A stretch of 64,000 nucleotides of DNA from Caryophanon sp036309765 (GCA_036309765.1 JAXJTE010000231.1:1-64000), one strand, 5' to 3'; positions 35,806 through 45,145 are shown, numbered from the stretch's first letter. Numbers and translations: made by a program. The notes: generated by a model not told the origin, from the letters alone.

Positions 35806-36483
35806 TTATAATTTATTTTGGTCGTACAAATGAATGATTAAATGCGCGTGTGCCATCTTTACTTTGCGTAGTGCAAACGTCCATAAAAACAGCATGAACG
35901 GAATCATGACATATAGCCACGCATCTTGTAACATCAAAATACTATTATACACGATATGTAACAGCATCGGCGCTAAGAAAGCGAGCCATAAATATTTTTT
36001 CGTGCGCTGCGTAAACTTCGACTTTCCTAAATAATAGCCCATCACGACGCCAAAAAGCGCATGACTCGATACAGGTAAGAGTGCGCGCATAAACGCTGTA
36101 TCCACACCGTAAGATAATAAATATAAAACATTTTCCACCGTCGCAAAGCCAAGCGATATGCTCGCTCCGTACAAAATGCCATCGTACGGATCATCAAACT
36201 CCACGTGATGATAAATAGCTATGTACAATAAAAACCACTTGAAAAATTCCTCCAGCACACTCGTAAATAAAACGTGCTGCAAAAACGGATTCGTAAACAC
36301 GCCTTCTTCTGTTAACACATATTGAATAAACAAAATCGGGAACGTGATTGCTGCACCATAAACGAACGATTGAAGAAGCGTTTTACCCGGCTCCGTTTTC
36401 ATCTCGTTGCGCAAATAAAAATAACTAAACAGTGCAAGCCCTGGTGCAATTGCGACTGTTAGCAATATAAACATGTTGTCCAT
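35806..36483 (-). CDS. prsW: Intramembrane metalloprotease PrsW
   Basis: PrsW makes the first cut in anti-sigma factor RsiW in B. subtilis. The 225-residue protein has about seven or eight membrane segments with the family signatures VLEEFFKW near residues 76-83 (EExxK), and SSHALFGVVMGYYLG near 137-151. GAGGGGG lies upstream; the ATG three codons later (36474) has better spacing from it and may be the true start. No sigW or rsiW is nearby. Confidence 0.9.
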   Translation of the reverse strand: MDNMFILLTVAIAPGLALFSYFYLRNEMKTEPGKTLLQSFVYGAAITFPILFIQYVLTEEGVFTNPFLQHVLFTSVLEEFFKWFLLYIAIYHHVEFDDPYDGILYGASISLGFATVENVLYLLSYGVDTAFMRALLPVSSHALFGVVMGYYLGKSKFTQRTKKYLWLAFLAPMLLHIVYNSILMLQDAWLYVMIPFMLFLWTFALRKVKMAHAHLIIHLYDQNKL

Positions 36484-36549
36484 CGCCCCCTCTATTTTGC
36501 TATAATCATTATACCATGTGAACGAATACTACGTGTGAGGTGCTAGCAA

Positions 36550-37515
36550 TTGACGAAAAACATTTTATTAATTCATACAGGCGGCACAATTTCGATGAAG
36601 CTAAACAACGAATCAGGCGCAGTCGTATTAAACGACGAAAACCCACTGAAAAATGAAGCCGCCCTCGAAGCGTATGCAAACATCATCGAGCTTGAAGCGT
36701 TTAACTTACCATCGCCGCACATTACACCGCAGCATATGCTCACGCTGCGCGACATGGTGTGCGAGCAAGCAAAGCGTGAGCAGTTAGACGGCGTCGTCAT
36801 TACACACGGCACCGATACACTAGAGGAAACGGCGTATTTTTTAGATATGACGACGCAATTTGACTTTCCAATCGTCTTAACTGGTGCGATGCGTTCTTTC
36901 AATGAACTCGGTGCTGATGGCGTGTACAATTTAGTCGAAGCTGTGCGCGTCGCAACCGATGAGCAAGCACGTAATAAAGGGGTACTCGTCGTCATGAACG
37001 ATGAAGTGCATCTCGCCTTTAACATTACAAAAACGTCGACGAGTTCGGTCAACACGTTCCAGTCACCACAATACGGACCGATTGGACTTGTGACAAAAAA
37101 GCAGGTACACATTCACCACTCACCCGTTCGTCGCCAATACGTAAACGTCACGTCCTTACAAAAGCGCGTCGCCTTGTTAAAAGTGTACGCTGGTATGGAG
37201 CCAGACTTACTCAACTACATATTAACCGCAAATTACGACGGGCTCGTGCTAGAAGCGCTCGGTCAAGGCAACGTCCCACCGTTCATCGCCGAAACGCTTC
37301 AGCACTTTCTGGCAGCAAACATTCCGGTCGTCATTGTATCGCGCTGCTTTAACGGCATTGCAGAAGGTGTGTACGGCTACGACGGCGGTGGCAAGCAGCT
37401 TGAGGATGCCGGTGTGCTATTTGCGAACGGCTTAAATGGACAAAAGGCGCGACTAAAATTAATGCTCGCGCTAAATGCACATAAGCCGGTCGATTTACGA
37501 ACATTTTTCGCATAA
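36550..37515 (+). CDS. ansA: L-asparaginase, type I
   Basis: The enzyme hydrolyses asparagine to aspartate and ammonia. The 321-residue protein has the first catalytic threonine in IHTGGTISMK near residues 9-18 and the second in THGTDTLEETAYFL near 84-97. No signal peptide is present, so it is cytoplasmic. The start is TTG with GAGGTG upstream. A bidirectional terminator follows. Confidence 0.92.
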   Translation: MTKNILLIHTGGTISMKLNNESGAVVLNDENPLKNEAALEAYANIIELEAFNLPSPHITPQHMLTLRDMVCEQAKREQLDGVVITHGTDTLEETAYFLDMTTQFDFPIVLTGAMRSFNELGADGVYNLVEAVRVATDEQARNKGVLVVMNDEVHLAFNITKTSTSSVNTFQSPQYGPIGLVTKKQVHIHHSPVRRQYVNVTSLQKRVALLKVYAGMEPDLLNYILTANYDGLVLEALGQGNVPPFIAETLQHFLAANIPVVIVSRCFNGIAEGVYGYDGGGKQLEDAGVLFANGLNGQKARLKLMLALNAHKPVDLRTFFA

Positions 37516-37553
37516 AAAAAACGCGTGGACTATTGCGCCCACGCGTTTTTTTA
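37514..37553. terminator. Bidirectional terminator between ansA and ypdA
   Basis: AAAACGCGTGG pairs with CCACGCGTTTTTTT, between convergent genes. Confidence 0.9.
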
Positions 37554-38516
37554 TGCTCTTTTTTGTTGAATGCACGCAGCGATTTGCCCACCATGAAAAC
37601 GTCCATTTTCAATAAAAATTTCGTTCGCATTGTTGCCCGCTGCAATGACACCTGCAATAAATAAATTGTCCACATTCGTCTCCATCGTCTCTTCGTTAAC
37701 GAATGGACGACCCGTTTCATCATCAATTTGAACGCCCATTTGTCGTAAAAACGAATGATCCGGGTGATACCCTGTCATCGCAAAGACGAAATCATTCGCA
37801 AGGCGCTGCTGCTCACCATCATGCTCAATTACGACCGCCTCTTCCTCAATCTCCACAACATTCGTTTCAAAGTGCATCGTAATTTCACCATTTCGAACGA
37901 GCGCTGCAAAGTCAGGCAGCACCCACGGCTTCACGCTCGGTGAATAGTCACTGCCGCGGTATACACAAGTCACGCGTGCGCCTGCTTTATGTAGCTCAAG
38001 CGCCGCATCAACCGCTGAATTTTTTCCACCGATCACAAGCACATCTGTATCAAAATACGGATGTCCCTCCTTAAAGTAGTGCAGCACTTTTGGCAACTCC
38101 TCACCTGGTAATCCTAAATAATTTGGGTTGTCATAATAGCCAGTCGCAATAACTACATACGGCGTTTCATACGTATTTTTTGACGTTTCAACAACAAACT
38201 GTTCAGCTGTTTTCACAACGCGATTGACGCGCTCAAAGCGATGCACCGTCAGCTCCTTATGTTTAACAACTTCTCGGTAATATACGAGCGCTTGATTACG
38301 ATGTGGCTTACGCTGCTCAACGATAAACGGCACATCACCAATCGCAAGCTTCTCACTTGAACTAAAAAATGTTTGATGCGTCGGATATTCATAAATCGCA
38401 TTGACGATGTTACCTTTTTCAATGACGATTGGTGATAAACCAATTTCTTTTAGCGCAATGGCCGCCGCTAAACCACACGGACCGCCACCGACGATAATAG
38501 CCTCTACTTTTTTCAC
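37551..38516 (-). CDS. ypdA: Bacillithiol disulfide reductase (YpdA/Bdr)
   Basis: YpdA reduces bacillithiol disulfide with NADPH, keeping the bacillithiol pool reduced. The 321-residue flavoprotein shows the FAD motif IVGGGPCGLAAA near residues 8-19, whose cysteine is the conserved active residue, the NADPH motif VIGGKNSAVDAALELH near 162-177, and a C-terminal FIAGVIAAGNN. The start is GTG with GGAGATGG upstream. It complements bshA in this window. Confidence 0.93.
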   Translation of the reverse strand: MKKVEAIIVGGGPCGLAAAIALKEIGLSPIVIEKGNIVNAIYEYPTHQTFFSSSEKLAIGDVPFIVEQRKPHRNQALVYYREVVKHKELTVHRFERVNRVVKTAEQFVVETSKNTYETPYVVIATGYYDNPNYLGLPGEELPKVLHYFKEGHPYFDTDVLVIGGKNSAVDAALELHKAGARVTCVYRGSDYSPSVKPWVLPDFAALVRNGEITMHFETNVVEIEEEAVVIEHDGEQQRLANDFVFAMTGYHPDHSFLRQMGVQIDDETGRPFVNEETMETNVDNLFIAGVIAAGNNANEIFIENGRFHGGQIAACIQQKRA

Positions 38517-38570
38517 AAAAATCCATCTCCTACTGCTTGTCTATAGTTATTTTTCACATCCGTATCCACA

Positions 38571-39326
38571 CTACTCGACGTGAATGTCAATAATGTGCGC
38601 TTCAGGGTGTGCGCCGAGTCGAAGCGGAACGAGTGTCGTGCCGTAACCGTTGCTAATGAGTTCGGCATGCGTCGCTTTTTTGACGAACGCGCCGTTTTCG
38701 TGCATGCCAAAGCGTCCGAAGCGAATTTGTCCACCGTGCAAATGCCCACCTAACATTAGCACAGGCTTGTACGTCGGCACTGTACGTGCAAACACTTGTG
38801 GGTTGTGCGAAATGTAAATAACAAAGTCGTCGTCCGTCGTTCCTTTAAATGCCTCATCAATATTGTAATCGCGCTTTGATGTGTCGTTAATCGCGGCAAG
38901 TACCCACGGATTATTGTAATTCGTTAAGCGCACGTTTTCATTGTTAAGCACATGCACACCGTAGCGCTCAAACAATGCCGTTAACGCTTCTTCTCCTAGC
39001 TCGCGGTCGTTATTGCCCCATACGAAATACGTCGGTGCAATTTGTACGAGCTTTTGTATATTTCGTTCCACTTCCGCTAACGTCACGCGCTCATCGCAAA
39101 AATCACCACCGATAATGATGACATCGACGCGGCGCATTTTCTCAAGTAGCGCATCGTCAATTCGGCGAGCGTGCACATCTGAAATAAAGAAAATGCGCAG
39201 CTGCTCGCGCTGACCTCGCAGTCGCAGCATATGCGTTTTCATCGTATTTTCATGCGCTACTTTGAACATATAAGCGACGATGCTAGCACCTGTTAGCACC
39301 GTAGCACCGATGATTTTTTTCCACAT
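38571..39326 (-). CDS. ypbG: Membrane-anchored metallophosphoesterase (YpbG-like)
   Basis: The 251-residue protein has an N-terminal membrane anchor (about 5-25) and a calcineurin-like core: SDVHARR near residues 49-55, GGDFCDE near 73-79, WGNNDREL near 102-109 and GGHLHGGQ near 193-200, the metal ligands of the family. The substrate is unknown. Position beside ypbE fits B. subtilis ypbG. Confidence 0.9.
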   Translation of the reverse strand: MWKKIIGATVLTGASIVAYMFKVAHENTMKTHMLRLRGQREQLRIFFISDVHARRIDDALLEKMRRVDVIIIGGDFCDERVTLAEVERNIQKLVQIAPTYFVWGNNDRELGEEALTALFERYGVHVLNNENVRLTNYNNPWVLAAINDTSKRDYNIDEAFKGTTDDDFVIYISHNPQVFARTVPTYKPVLMLGGHLHGGQIRFGRFGMHENGAFVKKATHAELISNGYGTTLVPLRLGAHPEAHIIDIHVE

Positions 39327-39349
39327 CTTCGTTCATCCTTTCCGTCATA

Positions 39350-39385
39350 TAAAAAGGACGTGGCTCACAAATGTGAACCACGCAT
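39350..39385 (-). terminator. Terminator of the LysM-protein gene
   Basis: GGATGCGTGGTTCACA pairs with TGTGAGCCACGTCCTTTTT on the minus strand, six bases past the stop. Confidence 0.82.
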
Positions 39386-39390
39386 CCTCG

Positions 39391-40191
39391 TTACGGTAAT
39401 ATTAATGGTTTACCTACAACAATGTCATTTGAAGCTAAGCCGTTTGCTGCTTTAATGCGCTCGACTGCATCACCATTACCATAATAGTTGACAGCAATGC
39501 GGTATAACGTCTCGCCTTCTTTTACGACATGCGTGCGAGCTTTTGGCTGCTGTGGTTTTTGCTGTGACTGTTGCGCTTGCTGCTTAGCCGCTTCTGCTTG
39601 ACGTGCTGCCTCGGTCTTCGCTTGTTGTGCCTGCTGTTGCTTCGCTAGCTCCTGTGCTGCTTTACGCTTTGCCTCTGCTTCTGCGGCCGCTTCTGCTGCT
39701 GCCTTTTGACGTTCTAGCTCCGCTTGGCGTGCCGCTTCAACCTCTGCTGCTTTACGCTTCGCTTCCGCTTCTGCTGCCTGCTGCTGTGCAATGCGCTGTG
39801 CTTCTGCCTTCGCTGCTTTTTCCGCTGCCTCTTGTGCTGCGATTGCCGCGGCCGTTTTTTCTGTTTCTGTTAGCTCGTCGTCTTGTGAACCATCCATGGC
39901 AACAGCACCATTTGTCGGTGGCATTACAGAAGGATTTGTCGCAATTTCGACTACTTGATGTTCTGCAACTTTTGCTTGCTCAACTGCTACACTCGGGTCG
40001 TAAAACTTCCAAAAATAAATAATGAATCCAATCGGAATACAAATAAATAGTAAAAAAATCGGTGTTAAAATCGCATCACTTTTTTGTTTTTGCTTCTTTT
40101 GTTGCTCTTCGTTTAATGACTCCTCTTCATAATCGACATCAATTTTTTGACGTCCATCATCAAGCGGCTCCGTTATTTTTTCTTTCGACAT
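39391..40191 (-). CDS. ypbE: LysM-domain membrane protein (YpbE-like)
   Basis: The 266-residue protein has a cytoplasmic acidic N-terminus, one membrane helix (about 42-64), a long alanine-, lysine-, glutamate- and glutamine-rich stretch (about 105-215) likely forming a helix or coiled coil, and a C-terminal LysM domain (about 219-265, HVVKEGETLYRIAVNYYGNG) to bind peptidoglycan. It resembles B. subtilis YpbE. It is probably a wall-contacting protein of unknown role. Confidence 0.85.
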   Translation of the reverse strand: MSKEKITEPLDDGRQKIDVDYEEESLNEEQQKKQKQKSDAILTPIFLLFICIPIGFIIYFWKFYDPSVAVEQAKVAEHQVVEIATNPSVMPPTNGAVAMDGSQDDELTETEKTAAAIAAQEAAEKAAKAEAQRIAQQQAAEAEAKRKAAEVEAARQAELERQKAAAEAAAEAEAKRKAAQELAKQQQAQQAKTEAARQAEAAKQQAQQSQQKPQQPKARTHVVKEGETLYRIAVNYYGNGDAVERIKAANGLASNDIVVGKPLILP

Positions 40192-40290
40192 TCCGAGTCA
40201 CCCCGTCTTTCACTTTCTCTTCGTTTATTATGACGAATTTCAACATAATTGTAAACGCAAAAACCGTCTATTTTCAAGGTTTCGAACGAA

Positions 40291-41718
40291 TCATTGTGGA
40301 AATAAGGCGCTTAGTCGCTGCTGCCACGTGACATCCATTGCAAAAGCTTCCTTTTTGGGCGCGTCTACATGTAGCTCATATGTCGCACCACAATTGACGC
40401 AGCACTGCGCTACTTTTTCCTGTAATTGTTGACCGAACGCACCAACAATCATGTCGCGCAAACACGTCGTTGCATGAACTACTCGCTGCATCGCGTCAAT
40501 TTCGTTACTCTTTTGTAGACGTAGCTGCATCATTAATTGTTTCACTTCTGCCGGATTTTTTTGTTGTAGCCAGTAATGCAGCACGCGAAATTGCGTCTCG
40601 CTAACAGCCCCTTCTTGTACAAGCTGCTGCGGCTGTGCATGTAGCATGTACGCATCGACTTGCAAATCGTTTGGCAGCTCCTCAGTCGCCACATACGTCA
40701 CAACTTGCTCATCGCCTTGTGCGTATAGTAACACTGCAATGGCATCGTGTCCGTCGCGTCCAGCTCGCCCAATTTCTTGCATATAGTTGGCCATCGTCGC
40801 AGGAAAAACGTCGTGTATTATGTGGCGTACATCATCTTTATGCACACCCATACCGAACGCATTCGTCGCCACAACCCAGTCGATATGCCCGTCTAAAAAT
40901 TGTTGCTGAATGAGCTGGCGGTCGTACATGTCCATCCCTGCATGATAATAGGCAACGCGCACTTGTCGCAGCATCAATGCCTGTGCATATTGCTCGCATT
41001 TTTTGCGCGACTGCGTATACAAAATACCGGCTCCTTTTGAATGTACGATGTAGTCATACGCCCATTCAAGCTTTTGCTCCTGTGTCATAAACGACTCACG
41101 CATTAATCGAATGTTTGGGCGATCAATTGGCTGAATCAGCTCAAACGGCTGCTGCATGCGTAAATACAGCTTAATGTCATGTAACACTTGCATCGTCGCC
41201 GTTGCAGACAGCGCCAATATGCCAGGACGCTTCATATCGGTAAACACATCCGCAATTTGCAAATAGTCCGGACGAAAATCAAACCCCCACTGCGACAAAC
41301 AATGCGCCTCATCGACGACAATAAGCGACAACGGTAACTGTCGCAACAACTGACGTACGTGCGGCTGTTGTAACATTTCTGGTGACGTAAAAATAAATTC
41401 ATATTGCGACAGTGTTTGAAGTACGTGCTGCTTCTCACTGCGATTTAAAAATGAGTTTAACGCAACGACGCGACGCTCACCCATTTTTTTTAGCTGCTCG
41501 ACCTGGTCTTGCATGAGCGATAAAAGCGGTGAAATGACGAGTGTTGCATGCGGCAGTAGCTTCGTCGGTAGCTGATAGCATAACGACTTGCCGCTTCCTG
41601 TTGGCAGCACGGCGACAACGTCCTCACCGCGTAGCACCGCCTCAATGACGTCCTGTTGCCCTGGTCGAAACGTTTCATGCCCAAAATAACGCATTAATTG
41701 CTGCTGTAACATGTTCAT
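40291..41718 (-). CDS. recS: RecQ-family ATP-dependent DNA helicase (RecS-like)
   Basis: The 475-residue protein has helicase motifs typical of RecQ: FRPGQQDVIEAVL near residues 17-29, motif I LPTGSGKSLCYQLP near 39-52, motif II VDEAHCLSQWG near 135-145, SATATM near 174-179 and VI IGRAGRDGHD. It lacks an obvious HRDC domain, so it fits the short RecS helicase of B. subtilis rather than RecQ. It overlaps ypbB by four bases, the conserved pair. Confidence 0.9.
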   Translation of the reverse strand: MNMLQQQLMRYFGHETFRPGQQDVIEAVLRGEDVVAVLPTGSGKSLCYQLPTKLLPHATLVISPLLSLMQDQVEQLKKMGERRVVALNSFLNRSEKQHVLQTLSQYEFIFTSPEMLQQPHVRQLLRQLPLSLIVVDEAHCLSQWGFDFRPDYLQIADVFTDMKRPGILALSATATMQVLHDIKLYLRMQQPFELIQPIDRPNIRLMRESFMTQEQKLEWAYDYIVHSKGAGILYTQSRKKCEQYAQALMLRQVRVAYYHAGMDMYDRQLIQQQFLDGHIDWVVATNAFGMGVHKDDVRHIIHDVFPATMANYMQEIGRAGRDGHDAIAVLLYAQGDEQVVTYVATEELPNDLQVDAYMLHAQPQQLVQEGAVSETQFRVLHYWLQQKNPAEVKQLMMQLRLQKSNEIDAMQRVVHATTCLRDMIVGAFGQQLQEKVAQCCVNCGATYELHVDAPKKEAFAMDVTWQQRLSALFPQ

Positions 41719-42722
41719 TGCCCTCCCTTTGCTAAAGTAAGACGCAGCTGAAAATAACTTAAATGTGGCAGCTGTTCCTTTAATATTTTTAGCTTACGCG
41801 TGTTTAATGAACGTGCGAGCGCCCACACTTCACGCACCGCTTCTACATCCACGAACTGCGACAGCTCAAACTGCTCCTCACTCATCGCCATTTCGACGAT
41901 GTGATCTTCAATCGTGCTTTCCTTTAAACGACGCATGTGTGCAATTTGCGCAATCGTATAGCCCGCTTTATGTAGCTGTGCTGTTTGCTGTGCCGACTGT
42001 GTAACGAATGCCTCCACTTTAATACTTTGCGTTAGCGCCTGAAGAAGCGGTACGTTTTGCAGTTCAATTTGCCGCAGTACATGATGGAGTATACCAATAA
42101 ATGTCAGCTGCGTATCAAGTATCTCCTCCTGCCTGTAATGCGCAAGCTGTGCCCATGAATAGCCTGGCACGTTCGCACCACTTAGTCGAAGTAGTAAAAG
42201 CTGTGCTGCTTCATCATCTAGCTCCTCACACACATTTGTTAGCTCCTCCTTTAGCACGGTGCCGAGCGTGCCACTGTCATACTGCGCCCACCGTAAAAAG
42301 TCGCGCACATACACCTGCACTACCTCATCTTTTTGCAGCGGTACAAATTGCATATCGTTTGCTTGTTGCTGCGATAGCGTTTGAACGGCGAGTGATAAAC
42401 GCGCGAAAAAAAGATGCTCATTGCCCCGGTAATACCAGCCGTTAAAATAGAAAACGTCGGTCACTGGCTCAGCGATTACTTCATACGCCCCTTGCTCATC
42501 CACAAGAATGGCGCCATCGATTACGAGTTCCTTCACTGCTTCATCAAAGCGAGCGCGCGATAATTTTGGCAATAAGCCAAAGTACGGATATAATGAAAAC
42601 AGCCCGACGTCTTGAATCGTTTGCCCAGACTTCTTCCCTTTTAGCAAATGAAACGGTGCAGAAACGGTGCGCTGCTGTTGAAAACGTTGTAGCAAATATA
42701 ATAGAAGTTGTTTGAATTTCAA
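41715..42722 (-). CDS. ypbB: YpbB-like helix-turn-helix protein
   Basis: The 335-residue protein matches YpbB, always placed before the RecS helicase gene. It is largely helical and has a C-terminal helix-turn-helix-like part (about 245-280, LHKAGYTIAQIAHMRRLKESTIEDHIVEMA), like the RecQ C-terminal/HTH_40 region. The family may act with the helicase; the task is not established. Confidence 0.88.
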   Translation of the reverse strand: MKFKQLLLYLLQRFQQQRTVSAPFHLLKGKKSGQTIQDVGLFSLYPYFGLLPKLSRARFDEAVKELVIDGAILVDEQGAYEVIAEPVTDVFYFNGWYYRGNEHLFFARLSLAVQTLSQQQANDMQFVPLQKDEVVQVYVRDFLRWAQYDSGTLGTVLKEELTNVCEELDDEAAQLLLLRLSGANVPGYSWAQLAHYRQEEILDTQLTFIGILHHVLRQIELQNVPLLQALTQSIKVEAFVTQSAQQTAQLHKAGYTIAQIAHMRRLKESTIEDHIVEMAMSEEQFELSQFVDVEAVREVWALARSLNTRKLKILKEQLPHLSYFQLRLTLAKGGQ

Positions 42723-42823
42723 ACTTAATTCCTCCGTTTTTAGTGTTTTTATTGAAAAGTCGGCAAATCAGCTTTAGAATAAGGTAGTAGCTTTTGGAAA
42801 GACAATTTTAAGGAGAGATTAAC

Positions 42824-43072
42824 ATGGCTAAATATACAATCGTAGATAAAGATACATGTATCGCTTGCGGCGCTTGTGGTGCAGCTGCTCCAGACATTTA
42901 TGATTACGACGATGAAGGCATTGCATTCGTAATTTTAGATGATAACATGGGAACATGTGCAGTAGACGAAGATTTATTAGAAGATATGCAAGACGCATTC
43001 GAAGGTTGTCCAACTGATTCAATTAAAATCGCGGACGAAACATTCGAAGGTGACGCATTAAAATTCGAATAA
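42824..43072 (+). CDS. fer: Ferredoxin, single [4Fe-4S]
   Basis: This 82-residue ferredoxin has the cluster motif CIACGACGA near residues 12-20 and a fourth ligand in EGCPTDSI near 62. Acidic residues dominate, as in Bacillus Fer. Such ferredoxins pass electrons to P450s, sulfite reductase and other enzymes. AAGGAGAG lies upstream and a terminator hairpin follows. Confidence 0.95.
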   Translation: MAKYTIVDKDTCIACGACGAAAPDIYDYDDEGIAFVILDDNMGTCAVDEDLLEDMQDAFEGCPTDSIKIADETFEGDALKFE

Positions 43073-43077
43073 GTACA

Positions 43078-43117
43078 GAAAAACGTAAGGGCGATGTCTC
43101 TTGCGTTTTTTCTTTTG
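43078..43117 (+). terminator. Terminator of fer
   Basis: AAAACGTAAG pairs with CTTGCGTTTTTT. Confidence 0.75.
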
Positions 43118-43437
43118 CCGCCGCTCCGCCATACCCCCATTTCCCCATTTCCCCCTCTCTATCTTACATGCTACAAAAATTTTTTTCATGTAATTCCTGT
43201 CACAAACAAGCGACATACGTACAATTCTGACAAAAAATAATACACTCTCCTCCAAAATTCCATCAAAAACCTTAAATCCCTAGTTGACTTATATGTTTTT
43301 AATTATTATTATAGGACTATCCTAAATTGTTAGATAAATCGGAAAACACGAAACATTTTAGTTGCTGAATATTCAGGATACGATTTTGACACATTCAATA
43401 ATAAGCAACTGACTGCAACAAACAGAGGGGGATTCAC
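43118..43437 (+). other. Intergenic region before the sulfite operon
   Basis: This 320-base region has no gene. Its first half is AT-rich with nothing recognisable. Its second half holds a promoter and about 125 bases of leader. No S-box or T-box features were seen. Confidence 0.55.
43284..43312 (+). promoter_or_regulatory. Sigma-A promoter of the sulfite/siroheme operon
   Basis: TTGACT and TATTAT are separated by exactly 17 bases. The downstream sequence includes AGGACTATCCT, an inverted repeat overlapping the likely start site that could be a regulator site. Confidence 0.7.
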
Positions 43438-44217
43438 ATGAGCAAAGTTTACATCGTCGGCGCTGGTCCAGGAGATGTTGATTTAATTACAGTAAAAGGT
43501 TTAAAGTGCATTCAGCAAGCAGACGTCATTTTATATGACCGTCTTATTAATAAAGAGTTATTATCTTATGCCAAGCCAAACGCTGAGTTAATTTTCGTTG
43601 GCAAGCTACCGAACTATCACGGCGTTATTCAAGATCGCATTCACTCACTGCTCGTACAGCACGCAAAAAAAGGCAAAATTGTGACACGCTTAAAAGGTGG
43701 CGATCCATTCGTCTTTGGACGCGGCGCTGAAGAAGCTGAAGTGCTGGCTGAGGCGAACATTCCATTTGAAATCGTGCCAGGTATTACGTCTGGTATCGCC
43801 GCTCCTGCATATGCAGGTATTCCGGTAACACATCGCGATCACGCATCAAGCTTTGCGATTGTCACAGGGCATATGCGTGAAGGAAAAGACGACGCGATTA
43901 AATGGGCGAACTTAGCACAAGGCGTTGATACGTTAGCGATTTACATGGGTGTTGGGAACTTACCTTACATCACAAGTCAGCTAATGAACAACGGCAAAGC
44001 AAAAACAACACCTGTTGCACTCATTCACTGGGGAACATCGCATAACCAACAAACGGTTACGGGTACGTTAGAGACGATTGTTAATATTGTCGCAGAAGCG
44101 AATATCGCAAACCCAAGCATGATCGTTGTCGGCGATGTTGTGAAAGTGCGTGACAAAATTCAATGGTTTGAACAAAAGCTTGCAAAAGACGCAATGCTTC
44201 AAGAAATTTCTGTATAA
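43438..44217 (+). CDS. sumT: Uroporphyrinogen-III C-methyltransferase
   Basis: SumT adds two methyl groups to uroporphyrinogen III, giving precorrin-2 for sirohaem. The 259-residue protein has the SAM motif VGAGPGDVDLIT near residues 6-17, RLKGGDPFVFGRGAEE near 82-97 and the conserved PGITSG near 112-117. It is first in the five-gene operon for sulfite reduction, so the sirohaem should be meant for CysI. Confidence 0.94.
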   Translation: MSKVYIVGAGPGDVDLITVKGLKCIQQADVILYDRLINKELLSYAKPNAELIFVGKLPNYHGVIQDRIHSLLVQHAKKGKIVTRLKGGDPFVFGRGAEEAEVLAEANIPFEIVPGITSGIAAPAYAGIPVTHRDHASSFAIVTGHMREGKDDAIKWANLAQGVDTLAIYMGVGNLPYITSQLMNNGKAKTTPVALIHWGTSHNQQTVTGTLETIVNIVAEANIANPSMIVVGDVVKVRDKIQWFEQKLAKDAMLQEISV

Positions 44218-44230
44218 GTAGGTGAACAAA

Positions 44231-44983
44231 ATGGAAGCAGTTTTATATGTAGCACATGGTACACGTGTGCAAAAAGGCATTGACGAAGCCGTTCGATTTA
44301 TTGAAGCGGTGAAACAGACAGTCGCAACACCAATTCAAGAAATTTGTTTTTTAGAGCTGGCCGCACCATCCATTGTTGAAGGTGTAGAGCGATGTGTCAC
44401 ACAAGGTGCTACACACATTGCTGTCGTTCCGATTTTATTGTTAACCGCCAATCATGCAAAAGAGGATATTCCTGAGGAGCTTCATAAGGCACAGCAGCTC
44501 TTCCCTACCGTACGCTTTACAGTCGGCGCACCATTTGGCATTCATGAAAAATTAATTGATAGCCTTGCTGACCGTTTAGCACCGCATGCCGTGGAGCAGC
44601 ATGCACGCATTTACTTAATCGGACGTGGCAGCAGTGACCCAGCGCCAAAACAGGATTTATCACGCATTGCATCTTTACTTAGCGAGCGGATTCAGCGCCC
44701 GGTCGATGTATGCTTTTTATACGGTGTTGGACCAACATTTGAAGAAACACTCCAACACATTCAGCAACAAAACGATGCGACACCGATTTATATTATCCCG
44801 TACTTACTGTTTAGTGGCTTATTGCAGCATCATATCGAAAAAACGATCCATTCATTACAATTCGATACAGCTAATGTAACGCTTTGTGCTCCACTTGGGT
44901 ATGACGAAAATGTGCAGCATGTTTTAGCGCAGCGCACAAATGAAACATTACAGCAAATAAAGGAGCAGATTGCACATGGATAA
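44231..44983 (+). CDS. sirB: Sirohydrochlorin ferrochelatase (SirB/CbiX type)
   Basis: SirB inserts iron into sirohydrochlorin to form sirohaem. The 250-residue protein has two related halves: VAHGTRVQKGIDEAV at the start with the catalytic histidine, and LIGRGSSDPAPKQDL at about residue 130 as the second half, plus the VPILLLTANHAKEDIP ligand region near 76-91. The ATG at 44231 has AGGTGA five bases upstream; a GTG three codons earlier is less well spaced. Confidence 0.9.
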   Translation: MEAVLYVAHGTRVQKGIDEAVRFIEAVKQTVATPIQEICFLELAAPSIVEGVERCVTQGATHIAVVPILLLTANHAKEDIPEELHKAQQLFPTVRFTVGAPFGIHEKLIDSLADRLAPHAVEQHARIYLIGRGSSDPAPKQDLSRIASLLSERIQRPVDVCFLYGVGPTFEETLQHIQQQNDATPIYIIPYLLFSGLLQHHIEKTIHSLQFDTANVTLCAPLGYDENVQHVLAQRTNETLQQIKEQIAHG

Positions 44984-45122
44984 ACGTACAGAAAATCACG
45001 ACGCGTCAATTGAGCAAGTGAAAAAACTATTGCGTGATCTTCAATACGGGTCCGTTACATTAGTTGTGCAAGATAACTATATCGTGCAAATTGAAAAAAG
45101 CGAAAAAATTCGGTTAAAATAA
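44976..45122 (+). CDS. yezD: YezD-family small protein (DUF2292)
   Basis: This 48-residue protein reads MDKRTENHDASIEQVKKLLR, then LQYGSVTLVVQDNYIVQIEK and KIRLK. It matches DUF2292/YezD, small proteins often found beside sulfur-assimilation genes. It overlaps the sirB stop by eight bases and lies 23 bases before cysJ. Function unknown; AAAGGAGC precedes the ATG. Confidence 0.85.
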   Translation: MDKRTENHDASIEQVKKLLRDLQYGSVTLVVQDNYIVQIEKSEKIRLK

Positions 45123-45145
45123 CAATCTTTTACGAGGTGAACTAC

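Noticed and set aside
36573..37112. Open frame opposite ansA (179 codons)
   Set aside because: Antisense shadow of the asparaginase gene without a ribosome site.
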